Positions 27,701-40,060 of a stretch of DNA of 64,000 nucleotides are shown piece by piece. The notes under the pieces were generated by a model. It worked only from the letters and a program-made list of their open reading frames with translations. It did no database searches and was not told the origin of the DNA. Source of the DNA: Mugil cephalus (Eukaryota; Chordata; Actinopteri; Mugiliformes; Mugilidae). The number at the start of each line of letters is the position of its first letter. The first letter of the stretch is position 1. Location: contig NC_061789.1 in assembly GCF_022458985.1 (NCBI RefSeq), forward strand, positions 15,098,357 to 15,162,356, given 5' to 3'. Both the position numbers and the translations under genes were made by a program.

Positions 27701-30700
27701 AAGGCCGTGATGCTGCAACATCTGAATCTAACTTGGAAAACTGTGCTATAAACATCCTCATCATGTGGTGGTAAGGATCAAACACAGATGATTATCCGCT
27801 CTCACTTTTGGAACAAAGCAGGTACTGTTTTGTTGCCCCAAGAACCTTGCTCTGATGAGAGGGACTGTGGTAACATCCTATCCTACACACGATCCCCAGC
27901 TCTGTGTGAAATGCTAATGTCAACATAACTAAAAAACACACAGCTTAGACATGTCTGAGAACACTGATGGGGATTATCATTAAACTTCTCGTCATGTTAA
28001 AACGGGATTATTGCCTTTATTCTATAAGTAGAAATAGTAATAATAATACCACTGCCATGGATGAAAACAAAATGTGATGTATATTATGTACGATCTACTG
28101 GCTTGCATAAAATGATCACCATCAATCATCAATACATGTTTACTCCCTTAATCTGATTTGACTCCACCCATGTTGTCAGTTGCCAAAAAAAAAAGAGAGA
28201 AACGCATATTTGATTCGATGTATTTGATCAGGGAACCAGCACCTGGCGGTAGAGCTCGGAATGAAAAAGCGCACATCAAGCATTACACGTGAAGTGTCTC
28301 TAATGTCCACATGCACTCACAGGTCCACTTATCATAAACATGTCACCCCTAACAGCCCTGTGCATCCTGTAACACATCGACAGAGGCAGCGCTCTGCTGT
28401 AGCACAGCAGCCTTAAATTACATTTAAGGGCCGGCGTACACAGAAGCACATGCTACAGGCAAGAGTGTGATTAAATTATGGCTGCTTCCAGCGGTAACAT
28501 GACAACACTGGAAAGCAGGCTGAGTATCCGCCTGGCAGAAGTGTCTTAAAGTTAGGCAAACTATAATTTAACTATAATATAATTTGTTCTAAAGCCTATA
28601 GGCCTCTAATTTGCCTGTGCGGAGTGGACATTTATTTTTCTTACACTAACGCATCAAAGCCATTTGAAACGAACTGTACAGCTCAGCTTTCTCGGTGAAT
28701 GGAAAGCATTCACGAGTTTCATATCACATACAAACAGGAGTTCCCACCTTTTGAATAAAAAAGCGAGCCAACACACTCCCTAGGTTCTTGTCCGTTGCTG
28801 CTGAGTCACCATAGTAACAATGACTGAATGGAGGAGGATGAGTAATCACTCCAACAGGATTTTGGTATGACCATGTAGTAGTGTACAGAGGTTACCAAAA
28901 GAAGTGCTAACCAAAATGAGGAGCATTCGAGCTGGGGTTTTTGTAAATTGGAGGAACGTGATTTACCGATGCGTAACAAAGTCGCACAACTTACCCAGAA
29001 GTAAAACTGACAACAGAATTCACATGTCATCCTGTGCTCTAATAAACTTGTCAGCGTACAAGTGCAAGCTTTCCTTAAACAGGTAAATCAAGAGCGTCAG
29101 GTCTCATTCCAACATAAAGACGCACGCTTATGTCACGCTTAAAATTACCTCTCACGTCATTTTTAACTATACCATTATAAAAACCAGCATTTACTAATGC
29201 CAGTATTTTATAAGAGAGTTAGTAATGACACGATCCAATGGTACTTCTTAACAGTGTTATTAGTAAAATGTGCTGTGTGCTTCTTGAGTGAGCCTTATTG
29301 TCTTTATAAATCAGAAGTGATGGTGTCGATGGTTTCCTTGGCTAAAGGGGCAGAAAAATAACTGCTGCAGTGACTTAGCATTTACACAATATTACAAGCT
29401 TTGAGTATCGCCTCCAAAACTTGTTCACTAAGCCATGATTACAAGTGTGCGGGTTTTTTTAAGCTTGGCTTCGGTTGCAGTGAAGATGTCGTCCGAAACG
29501 ACTTACTAGCCTCAAAGCATGTTTGCTTTGGGGTTTTATTGAAGCATTTCTGTTCAAGTCTATAAGCAGATTATCAGGACTGCACATCGATTCTATTAAA
29601 CTGGAGATTTGAAATATTTAATTCAGTTTTTTTATGCCATTAGAGAAAAGCCACAGCGAAGGCGTTTAGGGCGTTGAAATATCTGCATGGCCTGAAATGT
29701 GGTCCATTTCATTTTACATCACAAAGATTGAAAATGTCACCTGTTGTTATCATTAGGTTAATTGCCCAGAGGAGCAGAGGGCCAGATGACTGGGCTGGCT
29801 CTTGCCAGGCTATCTGTTTGTCCAATATGAGTTTCTGGGGAGGGACCAGATGATGTCATCTTGACTCTGCAGGAAGCTATCAGCAAGGCCACCGAGCTGA
29901 TGAAGACTGCACACCACCGGCACAGTGTTTGTCCTCATGTTCCTGCAGCTTGGACTGGAGTGACTTTGACCATAGGGTGTGGTTGAGGTGCTAAGCAGAG
30001 TACACACAGACTGCAGCAGCCCGGAGTCCTGGACCCAGGGCTTGTCTGAGGTTGTGTAACGTGCTGGTCATGTTGTTAAAGTAAAACAGGAGTTCCTCTC
30101 ACATCCATTCTCCTCGCCACGACCGAGTGAAGAGTGTCTTTTAAACCTTGACCGTTGACCTCAGCACATATCAGGAAGATGACTTTCTTTTCTTTTTTTC
30201 CCCACCCTTGCGTTTCAGTGAATGTAAGAGATAATAACAGTGAGCTATCATTACAGTAGACTCAGAGTAAACAAACCCACAATGAAACGAAAGGCCTTCT
30301 CAAACAGATCTGTTTTGACGTCTCCTTTGTGAGATCTAATCTTTATCAGTTGCACTTTAAAACAAAGAGAAGTGTTGGCACACCAGGGCCAAAGCTGAGG
30401 GTGGTAATATTAAGACATACCTAAAGACACATAAGCCCAGGTTAAGTATTGACTGACTGGAGTATGCATGCTCCATGCGTGTTTTGCGTTAAAGAGGTTG
30501 GGAGGTTTCTCACAAACGCCTCTTGGATTTTGCTGACTAAGTATACTAGAAGAAACCCCCTGATAAATGCCCGTATTGTGTGCTGTGTCTATCACTCAGT
30601 GCACAAATTGTGGTGCAAAACTCTGTGCAATGGAAACCGGCGTTCACTTTAGCTAGCAGGGGGGAGAGACACACCATCACTGGGAAGGAGAATGACATTG

Positions 30701-31298
30701 GAGCACATATCCGCCCCATGTGCCGTGTAACCGGATTAAAAACATCCCCAGAAGCCCGCAGTTCGTGGCTGGAGCCTGGCGACTGGGAAACGCGACAAAA
30801 AACGGGTTAGCGAGATAAGGGCCGTAGGAGGAGGCCCGCTTTCTCCCTGACACACATCGAAAATGCGACCACCCATTCAGCGGGAGAACAAATGACATGT
30901 GTCAGAGTCAAAGAAAAAAATGCACACAGTGCACGGCCCCCTCTCTTTTCATATGCGCCTCTTTGTGCTGGAAATCGCTGAACTACCCAACACTGCGGTT
31001 CCCCCCTCACATGCATGCGCTTTTCGCTCCGCCGCCGAACATAACATAAACACATTACAGGACAACAAAAGGATGACGGTATCGCTGCAACCCGTCGCAC
31101 TAACATTTTTTTTTTTTTTTTTTTTTAACTCGGGCCCCCTCAGGTCGGCTGGACTGAAAACATACCTGCACTGCCGTAAGACTTCGCCAGCAGCCACCCG
31201 ACACTTGCGCATATTTTTGATTTAGTGCAGTCATACAAATCCAATGGCTTTATGTCTGGGACCACAAAAGTCTTCTTCATGGTAGGGGAGTCCACCAT
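11763..31298 (-). CDS. camsap3: CAMSAP3 (Nezha), microtubule minus-end-binding protein
   Basis: Seventeen coding exons join in frame: 31166-31298, 24771-25033, 19164-19304, 18877-18963, 16831-16969, 16597-16736, 16415-16499, 16276-16318, 16132-16187, 15827-15899, 13651-15742, 13423-13547, 12908-13200, 12721-12808, 12397-12521, 12179-12297 and 11763-12062. They give 1433 aa, longer than my recollection of human CAMSAP3 (about 1250). The CAMSAP-type calponin-homology region lies at about residues 210-330 (exons 5-7). Coiled coils lie near 655-700 (LEEKRKAIEAQKKRIEAIFA), 775-805 and 1085-1125. The C-terminal CKK domain, which binds microtubule minus ends, starts in exon 16 (FKSNKFIIHNAI) and ends in KTMSMSVDAFTIPGHFW. 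The Ser/Pro/Thr-rich middle is encoded by one 2.1-kb exon. CAMSAP3 anchors non-centrosomal microtubules, notably in epithelia. The start gives MVDSPTMKKTFVVPDIKPLD, matching the family's N-terminus; the in-frame Met7 is a weaker alternative. Confidence 0.93.
16970..18876 (-). other. camsap3: camsap3 intron 4
   Basis: No camsap3 exon is seen here. A purine-rich stretch at 17224-17880 happens to be open for 218 codons on the plus strand. A run of 28 A lies at about 18722-18749, with further short A and T runs around 18335-18350. Confidence 0.6.
19305..24770 (-). other. camsap3: camsap3 intron 2 (5.5 kb)
   Basis: No coding exon is recognisable on either strand. It contains an (AAC)n-like run near 20382-20404, a GC-rich island at about 20575-20830 in otherwise AT-rich DNA, and a (GAAA)n run at about 24229-24250. 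Several short open frames occur but none resembles a known protein. Confidence 0.6.
25034..31165 (-). other. camsap3: camsap3 intron 1 (6.1 kb)
   Basis: This is the longest intron of the gene, and I find no coding exon. Simple repeats are the main landmarks: TA-rich runs near 26123-26153 and 26309-26325, (AAAT)n runs near 26463-26490 and 26587-26608, an imperfect tandem of a GTGTGGAGGGAAA unit near 27529-27560, an A run near 27618-27634 and a run of about 20 T near 31107-31126. Long 5' introns often hold enhancers, but none can be pinned down here. Confidence 0.6.
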
Positions 31299-31305
31299 AG
31301 CGAGT

Positions 31306-31790
31306 CTGTAAAAAAATGTGTAGAGTTGCTGGAGAAAAAAGAGATAGTAGAAAAATATTCAAACAGCCATTATTTAAGTAGGCTATTCCACAAGACCGGA
31401 GCTGGGAATACGGATGTGGTTGAGGGGATTCGTCGGGAAAATATCCGCCCCTGAGCAGCTTCCAAGCCGGATAATGTCCTTTTTCTGCGTGGTTTCGGGA
31501 GACGAAGTCCCTGCTAAATTACGCCTTATGACAAAGTGAAGCCCCGACCCGCCGGGCTGTAGCAGAAAAGCGGACTATTCCCCTCGTTTTTGCCCTTCTT
31601 CGTCCGCATTGCTGTGTTGTCAGTTCACTGTACGCAGCTCCACTTTTCAGCCACGCCGATGACTGACTGCCAGGTGCTCCACAGTGGCACGGCTCACTCA
31701 GCCCGCCGTCCAATGGGAGCTCGGCGTGGTCGATGGGGGCGGGACCTCCGGGTGACCGCAGACAGCAGGTAGGGTGGCGTCACCTCTGCT
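31306..31790 (-). promoter_or_regulatory. camsap3: CpG-rich promoter region of camsap3
   Basis: GC and CpG content rise sharply just upstream of the first coding exon. A CCAAT box lies at 31710-31714 (plus-strand orientation) and a GC-box core GGGGGCGGG at about 31735-31743. On the minus strand a T-rich tract ending in TACAG lies directly before the coding exon (exon edge about 31305). A non-coding first exon could therefore lie within this island, but I could not fix its donor. Confidence 0.55.
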
Positions 31791-31799
31791 ACAGGTGCA

Positions 31800-34122
31800 T
31801 GTGCCGGAGCACAGGTGAGCGCCTGAGGGGCGTATTTCGGAACACAGGAAGCTAAAGAACTAGCATAACATTTGCAGCACTAGAGTTTGCATGCTAAAAA
31901 CTGTACATTATTCAATATTATAAACACAAACCGTAGTCTTTCACAGAAGTAAATTCTTTATACTACATTTGTAAAAAAATATGCACCATATTTAGAGTCT
32001 TATTAGAAGCTGTGAAGCTGTGAGATCACAGTGGAGTGATAATTATTTACATCTCACTCAATTATAGTGCGCTACAAGGATGTGAGCTGTGAACAAGCGT
32101 GAACTGTAAATCCTCAAAAGCAGTCCTAAACAACTCCATAAAAACTGTATACTTTATTTTCCAACACTGAGGCTAACCTTAACCCTAGCTTTTGTTTGAT
32201 ATACCCTGACAAATTTTTGTTTACATCTGTCATATTATTATCATTGTCAATCATTGTCTTGGATTGTAAAAAAAAAAAAAAAAAAAAAATGGCTTGCAGA
32301 CTGCATCACGTGAATGACTCTGGTTCAACAGTGCATCAGCACCTGCACTAGACAAACTTCAATAATGCAATAATGATGTTTACTATTAATTTCTTGCAGC
32401 TGGAGCACAAGCTGTAAAAGTAGATCCTGTCATATGAGATTGACTGTCCATATACTGTGTAAATTAAGCATGTTTATTGCTACTTTATTTGATCTCTTCA
32501 ATTTAAAACTAGATGCCTGGCATAATTGTTACATTACCAAGGATGATTTTGATTAGAGCATAATACGTATCAACCTCCGGTTAAATAATCATTGTACGGA
32601 CCAGCAGCAATACAGTACACTCACATATTAGGGTCACGTTCCTTTAACTTATTTTACAGCAAGCTGCTGGAAAATTGTTTGCTTCCAATATTATTGTGAC
32701 TCAAGACTTTCCAGTTGTTTTTGAAGTTGTGTTTGCTGCAGCACCATCCACAATGGAAAACAAATCTCAGGAGTGCCTCATCACATGATGTGCAAAGTTC
32801 CAAGAGCTCCTCAAGCGCCCCACTGTAGTAACTTTGTAAGAGGATTACCTCTCAGCAATTTTAATCTAATTATGAAAGAAACAATAATTCCTAGTCAGTG
32901 CCTTTTTTTTTTCTCCAGGCCCCAGACAGTTGAACTCTTGTGATGGAGTGGCCCCAATTAACAACATAATGATTTACGGCCTCTTCCACCAGACTGAAGT
33001 AAATCTACAATATATTTAACCAAAATCTCCCAAAATTAGGTTGTCGAGAGAACAATGTATTTTTTAATGTCTTTAATGTGTTTACTCATGTCTGTATGAA
33101 GGTATTTTTTGCAAATCTGTACCGTAAATGTAATGACTTAGCACCTGTTCCTATTACATTTCTTTCAAAATAAACCAAGAAAGGCATCCAGGCAGGTGAC
33201 AGTCACCATTTTATACAAGTATAAATCAGTTCCTACTTCAACTGCATTGCTAAAACACCGAAAGAAAGTTTCCGACCAGCTCGTCACAGCCAAAAATGTG
33301 TGCAGGAAATTCACAAACATTGTTTTGGTTTTCAGTGTGGCACCAGGAAAAATATATGAAAAACTACAACCTAGATAAGGATAAATGCGCCGAGTAATCT
33401 TTCAAAAAAACAAACAAACAAAAAAATGGATTTTAACATTTGTACAGACTGTAAAGCAGGTACATGCACAAGTAGAGCATGGATATTACATCTGGATTGT
33501 GACATTCTACTAGAAGTTATGAAACTTTTTCAAAAGTACTGGGCTTTGCAAGACTCCCACATAATTGTGATCCAAAAGCCAACAATCCCAAGCTTGAAAG
33601 CTCCACTTACAAATAAATGTTCCGTGTTAAAGAAAATATGCCCCTCCCCTTCCTTTCCATGGAAGAGCATCCATTCAAAGCAGGATCTCTAAATAAAGGT
33701 CTTCATTAGACCTACAAAATTCAGTTAATCTTAAATCTCTTACAAAATGTTGTTGGAAATAAAGTCATACTACAAAAGGCTTCAGTTACAGTTTTCAGGC
33801 GACTAAACATTAGTATTTCATAACAGGCGGAGAAAACAGCTCAATATCGCAATTATCTTGATCTTCATAATTGAGAAAGACTGACACCATGTGGCCAACA
33901 TTAACAATTGCCTTTGTATGTGGAACTACAAAAAACCCACAAGGAAAATACAGAGTTGGCTCTAGTACTGACATTCTGACTAGTTTTCATTTGTCGCATC
34001 CTGTTAACATAAAGTGGACACAACTGGACATTTACACAAATTACAAAATGGAGTCATTGGTGTCCGCTGAATGATTACAAGATAATTCAAAAGTCTGTAA
34101 GATTCAGTGAGTGAGTTATTCC
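31800..34122. other. Spacer between camsap3 and xab2, including the xab2 3' UTR
   Basis: I see no coding gene. On the minus strand two ATTAAA-type hexamers lie close together at 33063-33068 and 33072-33077, about 1.05 kb past the xab2 stop. They are the nearest plausible poly(A) signals; AATAAA copies occur further on, near 32472 and 32484. A run of about 20 A lies at 32270-32289. The boundary between 3' UTR and true spacer is not resolved. Confidence 0.45.
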
Positions 34123-37100
34123 TCAGTCGTCTTTAAGCCCTCCAAAGACAGCTGTGGGGACGCTCTTCTGTTCGAGTTGCACCTCTGTGAATGTCAAGAG
34201 CACTTAATTAATATATGCATTTTCATGAATAACGTATGCAAGCAGCATCTACATGAATGTTTAATAAGATGTCTTTTTCTGTTTTAATGTGCCCCTCACT
34301 CACCATCTGGACCTTGGTCTTCATCCTCATCTTCATCCTCATCATCAATGTTGATCTCATCTGGATTGGCTTGCTTGGAGAGCTCAGCCAGCTCACTGCG
34401 AGAAGTGTCGCTCCTAATTAAGTAGAGGAAGAAAATAAGGCTTATGCATTCCGTTTCCACAATCCCTTACACTTGTAACAGACAAACAACGTACCTGACA
34501 AACAGGATCTTCTCTTTGGGCTTGGGTTTGTCCTGCTCAGCTTCCGCAGCAAGCTGTTGTGCTTTCTGCTCCAACATCTTCATGTCATCAATTCCCATCT
34601 GGCCAGGAGCAAGGTCTGACACTGGAAACAGGAAAAAAAAAACACAGAAACATCAACTGAATTGTTTTGTTTCTGTGTACAGAAACAATCGCCCACCAAG
34701 GCCATTTAAGGTACTAGACCATGAAATTGTCTCACCAGTTCCTGTAGAGCTTGTCGTGGCCTTCAGCATCTGAGACGACATGAAGTTGACCTGGGTGTTG
34801 TACGTAGCCTGGACGCTGCGTTTGATCCTCAACATCTCTCTAATGGTGTCTTCGTTTCCGTGGCGGATCTCAAATTCTTTCCAGGTCTGCCAGAAAGTAG
34901 CCGTCACCTGGAAGATGGAGGTCAGAAATACATCGAGAGTCGCTGTGAGACACGTCCACACGTTTGATAGAAAAGCGACACTTCGTTGTGAAGGCGTGGT
35001 TTCTCTCACCCTTGGGTCGCAGATCTGAGAGCAGTAGGAGTAGATCGCTCTGGCCCGATCAATCTCACCCAGTTTACTCTCCATGTCCGCAAATCGGAGA
35101 CACATGTCCCTTGCATGCTCATCGGGAAGGACCTGGATAGATGCCACACAAATTTCAGATATATCTCCATTGAATGCAATAACTGAATATAACTAAGAAT
35201 GTTAAGTACACTCATAGGTTGTAGTGTAACTTCAGTTTTTTGTAATTTATATACTAAAAAAAATTGTTTTTAGTAATGAGTTAGTGGCAATGATTGACAT
35301 ATCAAATTAAACCATTGCTTATTATTTTTGGAACAAGTTACCAATAAACTGAATTGTATTCAATATTCTAGAGAGGACGTGTGCTCGTAAAATAAATGTG
35401 TCAGTTTCTTATCAAGCTAAAACTACATTTAACCATTTACAGATTTGCATTTGCAAGGCTGATAAAAAATAAACAAATAATTATTAGTTCGAAACTCCAC
35501 TCGTCTCATATGATATTGTGCAACAAATACAGTTTCATAATGGACCCTATGGAGAAAAGATAAGCTTTTTTAAGAGCTAATTGTTTTAAGAGACGACGAA
35601 ATGCTACCTCAATAGCCTTCTGGTAAATCGCTCGGGTATATGTGACTCCATAAATTTCCGCTGCTCTCTTAATGTAGATATTGAACATGTGATGTCTCTC
35701 GTCGGTTTCCACTGCTTGCGTAGCTCTCTCGTAGACGGCCATGGCGTGCCGCGCCAGTCCGTACTCCTCCTCCAGTTTGGCATACAGCAGATAAATAGCT
35801 GCAAAGAAAGACATTGTGATTTTTAGGTTTTCATGAATGAAAATAAATAAATAAATAAATGACACGCTGGAATTTCCAAAAGCAGTCAAGGCAGTTCAAA
35901 TAAATATAATTACTCTTGGCAAACTTGGCAGGGCAGCCATCCAGCGCTTGCTCAAATAAATCTCTGGCACGCTCCAACTTCTTGCCCCCATAGCGGTCAA
36001 TGAACTTTGTGAGGTACGTGTTCCAGATGTCATAAACGTTGGGCCACCTGAAGAGAGCGATACCACGCTCATAAGCCTAAAAAGATATCAACAAAGACAT
36101 TAAAGATAAAGGTGCCGAGATTTATCCTCCACCAACGTCACCTGCCAACATTTGTTCATTCTGATTTTCATGTTAATCATTTATCAGTTGCACAGAAAAG
36201 CTCATATACATCGAAACTGTCACCAGTAACCAAGTAAATGTATTAAGTATATGCTTTCTTTATCCCAGAGAGTGGAATATGTTGCACATGTTGTATGGCA
36301 ATAAATTTAAAGTTGTAAATTTATGATAGTTTCTCATCTCTTAATTTTACAAGTAAATCAAGTAAACAAGTTAAAACTTTGTTCGAACAAAGACAATACT
36401 GGTGGTTTAGTTCATGTTATTACTTTAAAGCTTTCTTCAAAGTAGTTGTGCTCTTCAAGGAACATGGCATAATTGATGATGATCTGTGGAGTGGCGATGC
36501 GCAGGTCAATAATGCGATCATACACCGCTTTCGTAGACTGGAGACACAAAGAAAAGAAAGGGAGAAGAATTAAACTTCACAAACAACACTAAACTTGCTG
36601 ATGTTTAGTGTGATTTACAAATACTGCAAAACTTTATATAATATGCAACTGCAACTCCTAGACATATAGTGGACATACCTGGAAAGTGCCGAGACTTTCC
36701 TCCAAGTCTGCCAGCATGGACCAGACCTTCAAAGACTTGTAGACTCTGTTCTGGACTGGTTCAGAGGCATCAAAGTACTCTGCCTTCTTGGATGGAATGG
36801 CTGTAGCTTTCTGTATTAAAACGATCAAAACAAAGACAAGAAGACTTTGATATGCAAGTGTACCACCGTTTGTAACACTTAAGAAGATGCAACCACTGAC
36901 GTTGTGCACTTTTCTCAAAACTGCACTTACAAATATTGCTACACAATGCCTGTCATTTCCTAAACATCTAGTTTATATGCATTTGTAAAACAGCCTGCAG
37001 ATGTGAGTATGTGTGAGTTACCCTCAGTATGCGTAGAGCCTGTTCGTAGTTCTCGTGGCGGAGCTCCATCTCTCCGTATTCACACCACACTGCAGCAAGA

Positions 37101-39810
37101 TCATCTACCTGCTTGTAGTTCACCTTGGTAGCCTTCTCAAAGATTGTTCTTGCCTGTTGTACAGTCAGTAAACATGTAATACACATTAAAGAATGGAAAA
37201 AACTAAAACATTCATTTCGGAAAGTTTTCATCTTCAGCGACTCACATCGTCCAGCTGCTCATTTTCCTCATAGAACTTAGCAAAGGAAACCCAGAGAGAG
37301 TGCGGCTTCCCCGTGGCCTTCAATGGATCCACAGTCTGCACTGCCTCTGTGTATGTGTTGATGATCTGCACAGAATACAGAACGCATATTAATGTTAATA
37401 CTCAACATAAAGGCACTCTCAAGTTAGGATTTTATTACTGATCGTGTGTACACTGTTGCTTGTCCACACATATGCAGGAAAAGACCTAACACTGACCTGC
37501 CGTGGAGTTCCCTCGTACAGCTTCACTCGCTTGTGCCATTCATGAACATTATGGGGGTTCTGTCTCAGTAGCACACTATTCAGCAAGAGAGGGCGTCGAG
37601 CTATCAGCTGCTCAAATCGGGCCAGTCTAAGCTCCATGTCTATGTCGTCTGGGTGGAGAAGGACACAGGGTAAGGCATGCATGGCAAGACATGTTAAAAA
37701 AAAAAGTGTTATCACTATTAATGAATCCACACCTTCTTCATCCTGCCCCATCTCTGCAGTGGTCTCCATCTTGGCAGCTATCATGCTCTCCTCAAACTGA
37801 GCGTAACTATCAAACACTTGTGTGAAATCCCTCACTGTCACCACTGTCAGAATGGCCTCCTCATACACATCACGTGCCTGAGAAAGCAGAGACGTGAAAA
37901 AAAAAAAGTCCGAATTAGTCAAACATTTTTCAGTCGGTTAAGTGCTTGATTTATAAAAACTGAGCAGAGGAACGCACCTTCTCAAAGTGACCACTCCTGA
38001 TGTAATAGTCGGCTAAGGAGCACCAGAGTTTTCCAAGTTGGTCTGTGAAGCGGGTCAGGCCTCCTCGGATGATGGCTCCTACGTTCAAAGAGGTGACCTT
38101 GTCGGGATTCTGGGAGATCAGGTCGCAAAGCTCATGCCACAGCTGTACAAGAAATACATATAGGAGAGAGATTTAAACATTTTCCCAAACAGCTTAAAAG
38201 ACAAGGACACTGTGTGGTACTTAAAGTGAGAACTCTTACTTGGTAGTTAGACTTGCCCTCTTTAGATACAAAGCTTTCATCATTGACAATAGCTGCCAGT
38301 CGCACAGCTGCTTCATCCAAGCGTCCGACAGATCGTAAGTAGTCTATGTATTCCTCTGCATTCTCTGGAGAAAGCTACATGGTATGAAGAGTAGAAAATA
38401 CATTTTGAGGACACATTCACTTAAATTTATACAGGATAAATAATTCCCTTTTTAATAATCCTTTTCTACCAAATAAGACTGTTGATGAAGCCTTTAGATA
38501 ATAAGTGAAACATGCTCAAGTCAAAAGAAGCAGATGCAATAGCCTTTACTGCAGTAACTTAAGGCATATATTCAGATTTATACCATACTGTAACATCATC
38601 GAAAGTGTGTACATTCCATAATCTGTGAAATATGTGCCTGATCCTAAATGACAACTCTTCTTATTGACCCGGGTTGTGCTCACCTTGAGGTACCTGCGGT
38701 ACACCCGGATGGCTGTCTCAGGCAGGGGCAGGTTACGGACAAAGCGGAGATACAGGGGCCAGATGCGAGGGTGCTGAGTCACAGGGAGAGCTCTGAGCGC
38801 ACGGTCGAATGTGCGCCGACTTCTTGTGATCTTGCATTGAGACACGAGGAACTGGCAGTAATCGAGCCATATCCTGGGCATCTAGTGTAAGGAAAGGCAG
38901 GTGGTTGGTTTAGGGCACAACTCCCACAGACAACAGTTCCATGTTATTTCTTTATAGTGTGATAAGTATTACCTTATGCATGAACACCAGCGCCCTTTCG
39001 TGGCAATTATTGACCTCTTCAAAAGATGGTTCAGTGATGCATTTTCCTTTAACTTGTTTCCGTCTCTCTCTCAGGTAATTGTACCACAACTTATAGCTGT
39101 GAAAAGGGGGAAATGTTGCAAAGAGGAATTAGACCACTTTTTTAAACAACGTACAACAGTGCTAGTTACATTCATTTTAACAACAGAGCATGTCTAATAA
39201 TGCCACTTGCTGGCACCTGTAGATACATGTTTATTACTACGATGTCCACGCTTTCTCTGTGACGTATCCGTGTTGTTTACCTGCCAGGTAGCTCTTTCAG
39301 AGCCCGCTCATAGATCATGTTGAGGGTGGTTTTGGCTCCATTCTGTTTGAATTCAATGTAACGCATCCAGCACTTGACTGAATACGGATTCCTGATGATC
39401 TCCTCTTCATAAGGCAAATCATCGTCCTCCTAATAGAGAAGACACCCAGACGTGACAGGGGTTAACGCTTCAAAATATCTTCTGGGGGGGCTCCTTTAAG
39501 CTAAAGCTAGCATTGTAGCGACAAACTGCAACTGGGATATTTTCAGTGCTCATCGATAATAACTTATTCAGCAACACATTTCTGTTAAGAATGTCAATAT
39601 TTTAAACACAATTATATTTCATGATACATCTCTCCGAGTCAAAGTCTAATAACAATAACTTCAACAACGTTAAAGTTACGTACGTTCCCCAAGTTAGCAA
39701 TACAGCTAAAGTTAACTTAGCTATAGCGACAACAAACAAATATAGACAATGACATGAAATATGGTGTCACTTACAAACTTAACATCCGCTTTTCCGTTTA
39801 CCGAATGCAT
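34123..39810 (-). CDS. xab2: XAB2 / SYF1, pre-mRNA splicing and TC-NER factor
   Basis: Nineteen exons join in frame: 39775-39810, 39281-39429, 38973-39096, 38684-38881, 38240-38374, 37978-38142, 37733-37877, 37497-37648, 37246-37365, 37022-37153, 36679-36810, 36424-36537, 35914-36076, 35608-35798, 35010-35132, 34736-34907, 34495-34621, 34304-34413 and 34123-34184. They give 849 aa against about 855 in human. The protein is a chain of HAT (half-a-TPR) repeats, with family blocks such as [40 protein letters not shown] and [19 protein letters not shown]. It ends in an acidic Asp/Glu run and [16 protein letters not shown]2 is the SYF1 subunit of the Prp19/IBC part of the spliceosome. It also binds XPA, CSA/CSB and RNA polymerase II in transcription-coupled repair; it acts in the nucleus. 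The first exon encodes only 12 aa. Nine internal exons are whole numbers of codons in phase 0. Confidence 0.95.
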
Positions 39811-40060
39811 TTCTTCCCCAAGAGAAAGACTGCGACAGATAAAGAATAATGTCAATTTTAGCACGCTAACACTAGCTAGCCTCCCGGCTCAAAGCATGTA
39901 GTCCTCAGTGAAACTTCCGGTAAAGGTACGCATACGCGCAGTCGTCAAAAAACTACAACACGGAAAGCGTTTGTAGTTCTTTTGCTTTGCGGCAGTTTCG
40001 ACGCTGCCCGGGGTTATTACTGCAGGGATACTGCCCTCTGCGGGATAAAATAATTTACTA
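39811..40060 (-). promoter_or_regulatory. xab2: Proximal promoter of xab2
   Basis: An ETS-type site, ACTTCCGGT at 39913-39921 (ACCGGAAGT on the gene's strand), lies 103 bases upstream of the ATG, a typical position in housekeeping promoters. Further up, AACTACAA (39951-39958) and TTGTAGTT (39971-39978) form an 8-bp inverted repeat around 12 bases; ACTACAA is the extension often seen with ZNF143/Staf sites. No TATA box is evident. The start site is inferred. Confidence 0.55.
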
